Below are positions 24,212-33,731 of a stretch of DNA of 37,914 nucleotides, one piece after another. How positions within the stretch are numbered: the stretch's first letter is position 1; the number at the start of each line of letters is the position of its first letter. The notes under the pieces are model-generated. The model did no database searches. It worked only from the letters and a program-made list of their open reading frames with translations, and had not been told where the DNA came from. The stretch spans positions 1 to 37,914 of the forward strand of contig JAAUPE010000064.1 in the NCBI GenBank assembly GCA_012034595.1. Reading direction: 5' to 3'. Source of the DNA: Calothrix sp. CSU_2_0. Its GTDB lineage: Bacteria > Cyanobacteriota > Cyanobacteriia > Cyanobacteriales > Nostocaceae. Both the position numbers and the translations under genes were made by a program.

Positions 24212-25117
24212 ATGTCTAAGTCAAATGGACCTCCACCAATCGTTTTTATTCTCGTATTATTAGGTTTAATCGCTGGTGGTTATTGGTATTTCTTTAAAAG
24301 AGAACCAGCACCAATTGGTACATCTCCCGTAGAACCAACTGACGTACTATCCACAGCAAATCCAAACTATCAACGAACTACCCCATCTGCAAACCTACCA
24401 GCAGGCACTGTAGTGCGAATTGATGGTTCTACTAGTATGGTGGGAGTCAATGAAAACTTAAAAAGAGGTTTTACCGCACAATTTCCCGGTACAAATGTAA
24501 TTACTGCTGCTGCGGGAACCGATGCTGGAATTCAAGCCCTCGTAAGTGGTAAAGTGGACATTGCGGCAATATCCCGTCCCCTGACATCCCAAGAACAAAC
24601 ACAGGGATTAGTTGCAACACCAATCACCACAGATGCGATCGCGATCGTTATTGGTAAAAACAATCCTTTCACTGGGAGCTTAACTGTTGCTCAAGTTAGC
24701 GACATTTTCCAAGGAAAAATTAACAATTGGTCTGCGGTTGGTGGTAATGCTGGTAATCTCAAAGTAATTAACCGTCCAGCAATTAGCGGAACCTATAAAT
24801 CTTTCCAAGAACAGGTACTCAAAGGTGCTAATTTTGGAACTACACCCAATATCACCAACTTACCAACCGATGGTACAACCATTCTCTTCCAAGCTTTGGG
24901 AAATGATGGTATTGGCTATGCAACCTATGCACAAGCAAAAAGCCAATCCACAGTCAAAGTTATTGCGATCGATAGTTTAACTCCAGACTCTCCCACTTAT
25001 CCCTACACTCGTCAGCTATTTTACGTCTACAAAAATCCTGCCAACCCGGCAGTTCAAGCATTTTTAGGCTATGCTACTTCGCAAAATGGTCAGCAAGCTT
25101 TAACTGTGAGTAATTAA
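24212..25117 (+). CDS. Membrane-anchored PstS-like substrate-binding protein
   Basis: A 301-residue protein with an N-terminal membrane helix (about 9-28), a Pro/Thr-rich linker (about 30-65) and a type 2 periplasmic binding domain (about 66-300). PstS-like motifs: VRIDGSTSM (the ligand-binding loop), AAGTDAGIQAL, KVDIAAISRPLT, FQGKINNWSAVGG and NRPAISGTYKSF. The anchor has no lipobox Cys, so it is held by a helix and not cleaved. No pstC, pstA or pstB transport genes are nearby; a sensory role is therefore more likely than uptake. TAGGA lies seven bases before the ATG. A terminator follows at 25171-25198. Confidence 0.88.
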   Translation: MSKSNGPPPIVFILVLLGLIAGGYWYFFKREPAPIGTSPVEPTDVLSTANPNYQRTTPSANLPAGTVVRIDGSTSMVGVNENLKRGFTAQFPGTNVITAAAGTDAGIQALVSGKVDIAAISRPLTSQEQTQGLVATPITTDAIAIVIGKNNPFTGSLTVAQVSDIFQGKINNWSAVGGNAGNLKVINRPAISGTYKSFQEQVLKGANFGTTPNITNLPTDGTTILFQALGNDGIGYATYAQAKSQSTVKVIAIDSLTPDSPTYPYTRQLFYVYKNPANPAVQAFLGYATSQNGQQALTVSN

Positions 25118-25170
25118 GTAGTCATCATGGCTACCTCGTATAAATAGTTGCTTAATCTCAATCAAAACAA

Positions 25171-25198
25171 GATTCCCGACTTCCCTAAGAATCGGGAT
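25171..25198 (+). terminator. Terminator after the PstS-like gene
   Basis: Stem CCCGA + CTT pairing with AAG + TCGGG (2-base bulge), followed by ATTTTTG. The motif is shared with the hairpin at 2491-2522. Confidence 0.65.
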
Positions 25199-25306
25199 TT
25201 TTGATTTGTTCCTTGAAATCATAAAATTCCAATCCAAAATTTAAAATCGCCTCGGTCATGTAAAATTCAACTTTAGTAGCTAACTTTTCATTCCTTACCC
25301 CTGTTT

Positions 25307-25941
25307 ATGCCCAAAAACCGCGAACCATTTACAAGTCTTCTCCTCTACCATGCCTTAAAATGGTCAGTCGTTGACCCGATGCTACGTAGATATTTTCGCG
25401 GACAAATACATGGAGCGGAAAATGTTCCCCAAGAGGGACCATTATTAATTGTCAGCAACCATGCGAGTAATTATGACCCCCCTATCGTTTCAAATTGCGT
25501 GCGTCGTCCTGTCGCTTACATGGCAAAGAAAGAATTATTTGATATTCCGTTATTAAGCAAAGCAATTCAGTTATACGGAGCTTATCCTGTGAGTCGTGGT
25601 AGTGCCGATCGCGCAGCAATTCGTGCAGCTTTAGACTGTTTAGACAAAACTGGGCAGTAGGTGTATTTTTACAAGGTACTCGCACTAAAGATGGTAAAAT
25701 TACTGACCCTAAGCGTGGTGCAGCTTTATTAGCAGCGAAGGGGAAAGTTCCATTGTTACCTGTCTGTTTGTGGGGTACAGAGGAAATTGAAAGAAAAGGT
25801 GGAATTCCGCGTTCTGTTCCTGTAACAGTACGAATTGGTGAGTTGATTGCTGCACCAGTTTCAGGGGATAAAAATGAACTGGAAGCGATAACACAAAAAT
25901 GTGCTGATGTAATTAATGCATTGCATGACTTGGGAAGATGA
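25307..25941 (+). pseudogene. plsC: PlsC-like 1-acylglycerol-3-phosphate acyltransferase, frameshifted
   Basis: The first frame codes 117 residues with the acyltransferase motif NHASNYD (NHx4D) and VAYMAKKELF, up to LDKTG at about 25652. One base back, the reading continues AVGVFLQGTRTKDGK (EGTR-type motif with Gln for Glu), GAALLAAKGKVPLLPVCLWGTE and GGIPRSVPVTVRIGE to the stop at 25939-25941. Together they make a normal PlsC of about 211 residues that would acylate lysophosphatidic acid in membrane lipid synthesis. The break fits the loss of one G from a GGGG run. Heptamer repeats begin two bases after the stop. Confidence 0.85.
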
Positions 25942-26358
25942 GGAGATTTTGGATTTTGGATTTTGGATTTTGGATACATTCGCTGTCGCTCAGTACAAGC
26001 TTTGGATTTATTCTAATAACGTAAGTTGCTAGTTAGCACTCTAAAAAGTATTATCTAATACAAAAAAACTATTTTTGAGTATTGCTAGATACTACAATTT
26101 AGAGTTAGGCACTTAAAAATAGGCATTGATTCTGAGTTCTGACTTCTGAGTTCTAAATTCTGAGTTCTAAATTCTGAGTTCTAAATTCTGAATTCTGAAT
26201 TCTGACTTCTGAGTTCTGACTTCTGACTTCTGACTTCTGATTCTTTTCTAACCATGTCGATCTATAACCTACGGATTACAGAAAATATACTCAAGGGAAG
26301 TAGTTAGACTGTTGAGATTCTTGTAATTTTGAGATTAATTTAAAACTTAACGCTTCTG
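25942..26358. other. Intergenic region with two heptamer repeat blocks
   Basis: Four ATTTTGG-type heptamers at 25945-25976 and a long TTCTGAC/TTCTAAA block at 26130-26245. Nothing else is visible; no ORF on either strand. Confidence 0.7.
26130..26245. repeat. Heptanucleotide tandem repeat block (TTCTGAC family)
   Basis: About sixteen 7-base units, mixing TTCTGAG, TTCTGAC, TTCTAAA and TTCTGAA, the longest such array in the window. The mixed unit order suggests slippage plus point change. Confidence 0.9.
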
Positions 26359-27402
26359 ATGAATGGTTTAGAACGGAAAAATCTTTGGTCACGACTAAAT
26401 AGTTCAGCTTTAGTTCGCTTTTTACTCTTGGTTGCTTCTGGCTGGGCAATTGTTCAACTGCTGGCTTATTTTGAAGCAGTCATTGTGGTTTTTACGTTTG
26501 CGGCAATTCTCGCTTTTCTACTTAGCTATCCGGTGGAATGGTTGCGTAGATATTTGCCGCATGGTGTTGCTGTAACCTTGGTTTTTCTATTCAGCATTAT
26601 TCTTTTGGGAGGATTGAGCGTTACTGTTGGTTTGACTATTTTATCCCAAGGACAACAACTAATTAACAGCGTTACTAGTTTTTTAAATTCATTAATTCCC
26701 CTATCCAACCAGTTAGAAGAATTTTTACGCGATCGCAATTTGCAAATTGACTTAACTTTTCTGGAAGAGCAGTTACGAAATCAAGCAGTATCTGCTCTGG
26801 CAACTAGTTTGACAATCTTTCAAAGTTTTATTACTAATTTTGTCACATTTATTTTAATCGCTGTTGTCGCTTTTTTTATGTTGCTTGATGGCGAGAAACT
26901 GTGGTTATTTATGATGAAAATTGTCCCAAAAACGCGCAGAAGTAATTTAACAAATATTGTCAAAAAGAATTTCCTCGGATTTTTTAGAGGACAATTAACT
27001 TTAACTTTATTTTTGACAACTACAACATTTATCGTTTTTGCAGTGTTAAAAGTTCCTTTTGCTCTGATTTTGGCGGTCATCATTGGTATTCTCGATCTAA
27101 TTCCCGGAATTGGAGCTACTTTAGGAGTTAGTTTAATTACCTTAATTGTTTTATCTCAAAGTGTTTGGTTAGCCTTAAAAGTATTAATTGCTTGTATTAT
27201 TTTGCAACAAATTCAAGATAATTTAATTTCACCACGAATTATGCAAGATGCCCTCAATTTAAATCCAGTAGTTGTATTTTTTGCATTATTAGTTGGGGCA
27301 AGAGTTGCAGGTTTATTAGGAATTTTTATCTCAATTCCAATTGCTGGTGTAATTGTTTCGATGTTTGAAATTGATGAAATGAAAGCGGAAATATCAAATT
27401 GA
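26359..27402 (+). CDS. AI-2E family (PerM/DUF20) transporter
   Basis: A 347-residue membrane protein with about eight helices: two or three near the N-terminus (about 19-85), a soluble, partly coiled-coil section (about 95-150), then helices from about 155 to 335. The signature PFALILAVIIGILDLIPGIGATLG and QQIQDNLISPRIMQDALNLNPVVVFFALLVGA are typical of the AI-2 exporter/PerM family. The members' substrates vary (autoinducer, Na+/H+ or unknown), so I do not assign one. The gene stands alone between two repeat-rich gaps. Confidence 0.92.
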   Translation: MNGLERKNLWSRLNSSALVRFLLLVASGWAIVQLLAYFEAVIVVFTFAAILAFLLSYPVEWLRRYLPHGVAVTLVFLFSIILLGGLSVTVGLTILSQGQQLINSVTSFLNSLIPLSNQLEEFLRDRNLQIDLTFLEEQLRNQAVSALATSLTIFQSFITNFVTFILIAVVAFFMLLDGEKLWLFMMKIVPKTRRSNLTNIVKKNFLGFFRGQLTLTLFLTTTTFIVFAVLKVPFALILAVIIGILDLIPGIGATLGVSLITLIVLSQSVWLALKVLIACIILQQIQDNLISPRIMQDALNLNPVVVFFALLVGARVAGLLGIFISIPIAGVIVSMFEIDEMKAEISN

Positions 27403-27493
27403 TTGAATTGTATATCTAAAACACTGTTTACGTAAATCTTGCTTTTGGATTTTGGATTGTAAAACGCTTATATCGCAGTACTTTCCCAAATCC

Positions 27494-27523
27494 ATCTGTC
27501 GCATTGATTTTTCAAATTGGTGT
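27494..27523 (+). repeat. Half-copy of the 1537-1638 MITE
   Basis: ATCTGTCGC, then TGATTTTTCAAATTGGT, matching the reverse complement of 1537-1566 with an indel or mismatch near CGCRT and one at the tip. The other half is not recognisable nearby. Confidence 0.6.
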
Positions 27524-27650
27524 CAGAATAAATTTCCCAGCAAGTTCTCTTCGTGGCAAAGTTTACCCGTAAGAACTATTAGCCAGTAAAGATAGTTAAT
27601 AAATTCTTCAATAAGGGAACACCAAGAAATAAATTATCCAAATCATAAGT

Positions 27651-27676
27651 ATTGTAGGGGCGGGATTACCCCGCCC
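27651..27676 (+). terminator. GC-rich hairpin (terminator-like repeat)
   Basis: 7-bp perfect stem GGGCGGG/CCCGCCC with a 5-base loop ATTAC, preceded by ATTGTAGG. It is about 250 bases from the transporter stop, so its role as that gene's terminator is doubtful. It is more likely a dispersed repeat. Confidence 0.45.
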
Positions 27677-27797
27677 TTACGGGGATGATACGATCGAGTC
27701 TGTTTATAATTGGGGTATTTTATTTTTTGGAAGTCCCTAATTCAGCTAAAATTAAAACTATAGATAAAGCAGGAAAAGCCTATTAAAGTAGGAAATT

Positions 27798-28085
27798 ATG
27801 CCAGATATTAGAACAGAACTATCTAATAACATTGATGAAGCTGAGTGGGATTGGTTGATTCCCCACGCACAACGAGATGTGGTAATTGTAGTGTCTCAAA
27901 TGGTTGACTTAATTGATGTAGGAGTTGCGATCGCATCAGACAAAACCTCAGATATCCAAGTTTGGATGGATGAAGCTTTACTTACAAAACCTTCTACAAA
28001 ACAACTCGGTGAGTGGAACACAAATCGCAGTAAGCGTTTCAACACTCTCATTATTCAACCTTTTGTATTAGTACAGGAAAAGTAA
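27798..28085 (+). CDS. DUF2288 domain-containing protein
   Basis: A 95-residue soluble protein. The pattern EAEWDWLIPHAQRDVVIVVSQMVDLIDVGVAIASDKTSDIQVWMDEALLTKP and a C-terminal IIQPFVLVQEK matches DUF2288, small proteins of unknown function widespread in cyanobacteria and proteobacteria. AGTAGGA upstream of the ATG serves as ribosome binding site. A heptamer repeat block starts about 20 bases after the stop. Confidence 0.82.
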   Translation: MPDIRTELSNNIDEAEWDWLIPHAQRDVVIVVSQMVDLIDVGVAIASDKTSDIQVWMDEALLTKPSTKQLGEWNTNRSKRFNTLIIQPFVLVQEK

Positions 28086-28103
28086 GGAATTGAGAAATGG
28101 GTA

Positions 28104-28172
28104 TTAACTCCTAACTCCCAACTTCTAACTCCCAACTTCTAACTCCTAACTCCCAATTCCCAACTCCTAACT
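28104..28172. repeat. Heptanucleotide tandem repeat block (CTAACTC family)
   Basis: About ten 7-base units mixing TAACTCC, CAACTTC, TAACTCC and CAATTCC. It fills the gap between the convergent DUF2288 and YdcF genes. Confidence 0.9.
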
Positions 28173-28180
28173 CATCTAAA

Positions 28181-28753
28181 TTATTCCTTCGGCTGTTCTC
28201 CTTTAGCTCCAGTGTAACCAGTAGTTAACCAAAGGATTGAGCGAAACCCGTCACGAACTGATTTTCCTATGGGTTCGGGTGATTTTTCTTCTGAAGGAAC
28301 TGGTACGGGTTTAAAATCAATCCCCCGACTACCTAAAACAATTTCGCCAACTACAGTAGCACGTCGCATGTGAAAATCTGAAGTAATTAAATATACTTTT
28401 TTAACATTACGAGCATCAAGTTCATCAACAATAGTTGTAAAATTTGTTACTGTATCCTGTGCATCATAGTCGAGATGCAGTCGTTTTAAATCAACTCCTT
28501 TTTTCGCAAATACCTTTTTTGTAGGCACTGGTGGACTACCACCAGATATCCAAATAGGTATATTTGGATGCTGTTTAGCAAAATTAGCTGTAAATTTTTC
28601 TCTTTCTAATCTTTCTGTCGAACCACCCAAAACTAAAATTGCTTGAGGTTGAATGAATTGCGTCTGAAGCTCCTTATAACCCCACAGCAGCATTAGCGGT
28701 AAGGCAAGAATCGTCAACCGATTAGGAACACCTTTAAAAAGTAACTTATTCAA
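28181..28753 (-). CDS. YdcF family (DUF218) protein
   Basis: A 190-residue protein with one N-terminal membrane helix (about 13-26) and a DUF218/YdcF domain facing outward. Motifs: AILVLGGSTERLERE, IPIWISGGSP, DAQDTVTNFTTIVDEL and VYLITSDFHMRRA, which together form the family's conserved pocket. YdcF-like proteins bind nucleotide-like ligands, and relatives have been linked to envelope or vancomycin-resistance phenotypes; the role here is open. The C-terminus ends in GEQPKE. The gene is convergent with DUF2288. Confidence 0.9.
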   Translation of the reverse strand: MNKLLFKGVPNRLTILALPLMLLWGYKELQTQFIQPQAILVLGGSTERLEREKFTANFAKQHPNIPIWISGGSPPVPTKKVFAKKGVDLKRLHLDYDAQDTVTNFTTIVDELDARNVKKVYLITSDFHMRRATVVGEIVLGSRGIDFKPVPVPSEEKSPEPIGKSVRDGFRSILWLTTGYTGAKGEQPKE

Positions 28754-29301
28754 GGTTCTATAACGCTTGTAGCCAATATAAGTTTTTCTCTGAACAAGAT
28801 TAATTAATCAACGATCTAGATTAGCAGAACTCTAGAAAATCACCCTAATCGAAATAATCAGGCTAATTCTCCTAGTATTCTCAAGCTGAGTTTCACAAAT
28901 AGCACCAGGAACAAGAAAGCTAGCTCTTGGATTGAGTTTTGCAGCGTAACAACAGCCAAAGACTTAAGTAGTTACGCAAAATTAAATATATACTGCGATT
29001 GCTTCGTTCCTCGCAATGACGAGGGTTTGAGATTTTCGGAATGTATAAATATTTTTGCATTACCACTTACTAACCAGAATTTCTGAAATCAAGTCTTAGA
29101 AATTAAGTCTTAGAAATTAAATTTATAGCAAAAAAAAATCGAGTGGCACAAAGTCAAAATTGCATTTTGGGATGATGCACGATGATTTTAGCCGTTTTCC
29201 GACGGAATACAAAGGATTTGCCACTACTTTACTGATTATTTTTAGGAATAGGGATCGAATAAAGTACAAATCGAATATTTTATTCAATCCATATTCCTTA
29301 A
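28754..29301. other. Intergenic region upstream of ydcF, repeat-bearing
   Basis: About 28993-29022 holds GCGATTGCTTCGTTCCTCGC followed by AATGACGAG, a widespread bacterial interspersed repeat (TCATTGCGAGGAACGAAGCA on the other strand). 29093-29122 has a 14-base tandem repeat (AAGTCTTAGAAATT). No gene is seen. The promoter of ydcF should lie near 28760-28830 but is not obvious. Confidence 0.5.
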
Positions 29302-29338
29302 CGGGACTGGCCAGGCTCGAACCGGCGACCTAGCGCTT

Positions 29339-29660
29339 CAGATTTGTGTGAGTTTCCCCACTCTCTGGACTATATCTTCACCGTAGGAAGAAAGCTGCGA
29401 TCGCTTTTAACCTTTAGGTGGTGGCTGTTTAGTCTCTCGACCTTCCGAAATAGTTATGAGTTATGAGTTATGAGTTATAAGTTATGAGTTAAGAATATTT
29501 AGAATACATTCAATACCCATACTTAATGCTCAACACTTAGTAATTATTTCGGCTTGATTCGGTATTGCCATAAAGTTACAGACAAATCTTTCACTTCTTA
29601 GGTTTCACCGAGTTTAACCACATTCACTTACAAAGTTTCCCTTGTAGTGCCCGATTATTC
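29339..29660 (-). ncRNA. Group I self-splicing intron in tRNA-Arg
   Basis: 322 bases. The 5' splice site follows a T and the intron ends in G, as group I introns require. Core elements read on the minus strand: GGCAATACCGAATCAAGCC (P3/P4 region, like the cyanobacterial tRNA-Leu intron core), GTCGAGAGACTAAAC (P7 5' strand, GACT) and AAGATATAGTCC (P7 3' strand, AGTC). An 8-bp stem CCGAAATA/TATTTCGG (29545-29552 with 29445-29452) closes a large P5-like arm. That arm contains a heptamer repeat array. There is no homing endonuclease ORF. Confidence 0.9.
29453..29490. repeat. Heptamer tandem repeat (TTATGAG) inside the intron
   Basis: Five or so 7-base units TTATGAG (one TTATAAG), in the loop closed by the 8-bp P5-like stem. 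On the RNA strand it reads as repeated CTCATAA. It belongs to the same class of repeats that otherwise lie between genes. Confidence 0.9.
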
Positions 29661-29727
29661 AGGAGGCGCTCGCTCTATCCAACTGAGCTACAGCCCCAAA
29701 AAACTGCTATGTAGGATTATAGCAGTT

Positions 29728-31183
<1,456 letters not shown>

Positions 31184-33637
31184 ATGACAAAAAGCCGCAT
31201 TCTCGAATTTATTGAATATCTCTCAATGGGACTCTCAATCTGGGGGGTATTAGCGGCTTGGATTAGTTACGATTATGCTTATGCGATTATTCCTTTGACT
31301 ATTAGTGTGGCTTTAAATTTAGCGAGTCAGCAAAGGTTACGAAAGTTACAGCAACGTCAAGAAAATTCAATTGGTGAACTTGTGCAAGTCGATCCAGAAT
31401 TGAGTGTCACCCAACAGCAGGTTGAAAAAATACGTAACCTTCAACAACAAGATGTGGAAGCGATTAATCTGCGGTTGTCGCAGTTTGATTCTGTCCAAAA
31501 GCAGATAGGGCAAATTCAACAAACCCAGCAAAATTTTGCGATCGCGCTGAATCAGCGTATGACTCAATCGGATGATCTCGCTAAACAGTTGAAAGATACG
31601 CAGCAACTACTCGGACAATTACGGCAAAATCAACAGCAAAATATTGACACAGTTAATCGACGTTTGTCTCAAGTCGATGCTTCACTTGATGCTTCTAAAA
31701 AACAAGTCAATGCAAAGCAAGTTGATAATTTTGCCCAACAGTTAACGGTAACTCAGCAAAGTCTCGAACAATTACGTGACAATCAAGCGCAAAATGTCAA
31801 TATTATTAATCAACGGATGGCTCAAATTGATAGTTTGACGCAACAATTTAATGCGATAAGGCAACAAATTGAGCAGTTACGTCAAAATCAAGCTCAAAAT
31901 AATCAATCTCTTAATCAAAAACTTACACAAATTGATGTATTAACACAACAGTTAAATACAGCTTCTTCAAAGCAAGCTGAACAATTCCAGATTAATCAAC
32001 AGTTGAATATTACTGCTTTGGTGAATGGTTTTAATCAGCAGCTAAATGCAACACAGCAACAATTGGAAGAGTTACAAAAAAGTCAACAAAGAAGTATTGA
32101 TGGTATTAATCAAAGATTATCGAAAGTTGATAGTTTGACGCAGCATCTCAGCGCTAATTCGAGTAAGCAAATTGAGCAAATTCAAGCTAATCAACAAGCA
32201 AATGTCAATGCAATCAATCAACGTTTAGGACAAGTTGATACAGTTACACAATATTTTAATAATATTCAACAGCAAGTACAGCAATTACAATTAAATCAGC
32301 AGCATTTAATGAGGAAAACCCAAGATGATATTACTGAAGTTAAGGGAGCTATTTCACAGCTTTTAGGAAGACTCGATCAACGTAATAATTCAATAGTAAA
32401 AATTTCGAGTAATCCCACTAATCCACCCCTGAGAGAAAGTAGTGTTTCTCCACCTATTTCATCTTCGTCAGATATCCCGTCACGTATTCCATCAAATATC
32501 CCATCAAATATCCCATCAAATATTACCCAGTCAAAAACTAATTTAATTGAACCTCCTGAGAATCTTATTCAAAATAAAACAAATATCTCTACAAATACTC
32601 CTCCATTGACCAGTAATAAATCAACCAGCAATCAAGCAACTAGTAATGAAACATTAGTACCTCAAAAATTTTCGGCATCACAAATCGATTCAGCACAAAT
32701 TCTTAAAGGACATTCTGATTTAGTTTTATCAGTCAGCTTTAATTTAGATGGGAATTTATTAGCTAGTGGTAGCTATGATGAAAATATTAATATTTGGAAT
32801 CTCAGCAATCAAGAATATACTACTTTAACTGGACATCATAATTCAGCATCTTCAGGAGGAGTTAATTCTGTCGGATTTAGCCCTGATGGTAAATTATTAG
32901 CTAGTGGTAGCGATGATAAAACAATTAAAATTTGGAATCTGCAAACTGGTCAGGAAGTTTATACATTGAAAGGTCATAATGAGCGAGTTTATGCTGTTGC
33001 ATTTAGCCCTGATGGTAAAATTTTAGCAAGCGGTAGTCAAGACAAAGATATTAAACTTTGGTCGGTAGAATCTGGTAGAGAAATAGATACTCTAAAAGGG
33101 CATTCTGATGATGTTTTATGTCTTGCTTTTACCCCTAATAGCAAAATTTTGGTGAGCGGTTCAGGTGGTAAAGATAAAACTATCAAAATTTGGCATTTAG
33201 AACATTATAAATTTCTGACTATTTACGGTCATACCGATGATGTTTGTTCAGTTGCTTGTAGTCCAGATGGCAAGACTTTGGCAAGCGGTAGTTGGGATAC
33301 AATGATTAAATTATGGAATATAGAGAATGGTAAAGAAGTTAACACTTTAATTGGGCATGAAGACCGAATTTATACTGTAGCCTTTAGCCCAAATGGTAAA
33401 ACATTAGCCAGTGGTAGCAGAGATAAGACTGTAAAAGTTTGGCAAATCGATTCAGCTAAAGTTATCCGAAATTATACTGGGCATGAAGATAGAGTATTTA
33501 GTGTTGCTTTTAGTCCAGATGGTAAAACTCTAGCAAGTGGCAGTGGCGATCGCACTATTATGTTGACTCCGATTAATGATGTTATCAATAGCGCAGGTAG
33601 ACGCACTCAGCTACCTATGAAGAAGGTAAATGATTAA
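31184..33637 (+). CDS. Membrane-anchored coiled-coil protein with seven WD40 repeats
   Basis: An 817-residue protein. The N-terminus has two hydrophobic stretches (about 13-28 and 30-46). Residues about 50-400 form a long Gln/Asn-rich coiled coil made of about eight repeats of roughly 40-45 residues (pattern QLRQNQAQNxNxxNQRLxQxDSLTQQL). A Ser/Pro/Asn-rich linker (about 405-500) includes 4-residue IPSN repeats. The C-terminal 310 residues hold seven WD40 blades (SPDGKxLASGSxDKTIKIW type), enough for one complete propeller. Such proteins act as scaffolds; the partner is unknown. The J-domain gene follows after 94 bases, so a link with protein folding or assembly is possible. Confidence 0.9.
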   Translation: MTKSRILEFIEYLSMGLSIWGVLAAWISYDYAYAIIPLTISVALNLASQQRLRKLQQRQENSIGELVQVDPELSVTQQQVEKIRNLQQQDVEAINLRLSQFDSVQKQIGQIQQTQQNFAIALNQRMTQSDDLAKQLKDTQQLLGQLRQNQQQNIDTVNRRLSQVDASLDASKKQVNAKQVDNFAQQLTVTQQSLEQLRDNQAQNVNIINQRMAQIDSLTQQFNAIRQQIEQLRQNQAQNNQSLNQKLTQIDVLTQQLNTASSKQAEQFQINQQLNITALVNGFNQQLNATQQQLEELQKSQQRSIDGINQRLSKVDSLTQHLSANSSKQIEQIQANQQANVNAINQRLGQVDTVTQYFNNIQQQVQQLQLNQQHLMRKTQDDITEVKGAISQLLGRLDQRNNSIVKISSNPTNPPLRESSVSPPISSSSDIPSRIPSNIPSNIPSNITQSKTNLIEPPENLIQNKTNISTNTPPLTSNKSTSNQATSNETLVPQKFSASQIDSAQILKGHSDLVLSVSFNLDGNLLASGSYDENINIWNLSNQEYTTLTGHHNSASSGGVNSVGFSPDGKLLASGSDDKTIKIWNLQTGQEVYTLKGHNERVYAVAFSPDGKILASGSQDKDIKLWSVESGREIDTLKGHSDDVLCLAFTPNSKILVSGSGGKDKTIKIWHLEHYKFLTIYGHTDDVCSVACSPDGKTLASGSWDTMIKLWNIENGKEVNTLIGHEDRIYTVAFSPNGKTLASGSRDKTVKVWQIDSAKVIRNYTGHEDRVFSVAFSPDGKTLASGSGDRTIMLTPINDVINSAGRRTQLPMKKVND

Positions 33638-33638
33638 T

Positions 33639-33680
33639 TTGGGGATTGGGGATTGGGTATTGGGGATTGAGCATTGGGCT
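33639..33680. repeat. Heptanucleotide tandem repeat (GGGGATT)
   Basis: About five to six 7-base units GGGGATT/GGGTATT/GAGCATT, directly after the WD40 gene and before the J-domain gene. Confidence 0.85.
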
Positions 33681-33731
33681 TTGCTGGTTGCTACTTGTTA
33701 AAATATATTTACGTGTTGCTTTTTTCTAACT

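Larger units (their letters stand above)
27403..27797. other. Intergenic region with repeat remnants
   Basis: Holds a half-copy of the MITE found at 1537-1638 (27494-27523) and a GGGCGGG/CCCGCCC hairpin (27658-27676) with the lead-in ATTGTAGGGGC that is shared with 5046. AGTAGGA lies shortly before the start of the DUF2288 gene. Confidence 0.55.
29302..29697 (-). tRNA. trnR-CCU: tRNA-Arg (anticodon CCU) interrupted by a group I intron
   Basis: Exon 1 (29661-29697) has the acceptor strand GGGGCTG, D-arm GCTC/GAGC and the anticodon stem AGCGC, ending in the anticodon CCT. Exon 2 (29302-29338) starts AAGCGCT, which completes a 7-base loop CTCCTAA and pairs the stem. It continues with the T-arm GTTCGAGCC and the acceptor CAGTCCC plus discriminator G. 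The joined tRNA is 74 bases. The intron sits straight after the third anticodon base. tRNA-Arg(CCU) introns are known in some cyanobacteria and proteobacteria. No CCA is coded. Confidence 0.95.

Noticed and set aside
24212-25117. Classic phosphate uptake protein PstS of a Pst transporter
   Set aside because: There is an uncleaved helix anchor, no lipobox, and no pstCAB genes; the context with kinase and coiled-coil genes fits sensing better.
26130-26245. Repeat arrays that could be mistaken for CRISPR
   Set aside because: The units are 7 bases with no spacers and there are no cas genes, so these are simple tandem repeats.
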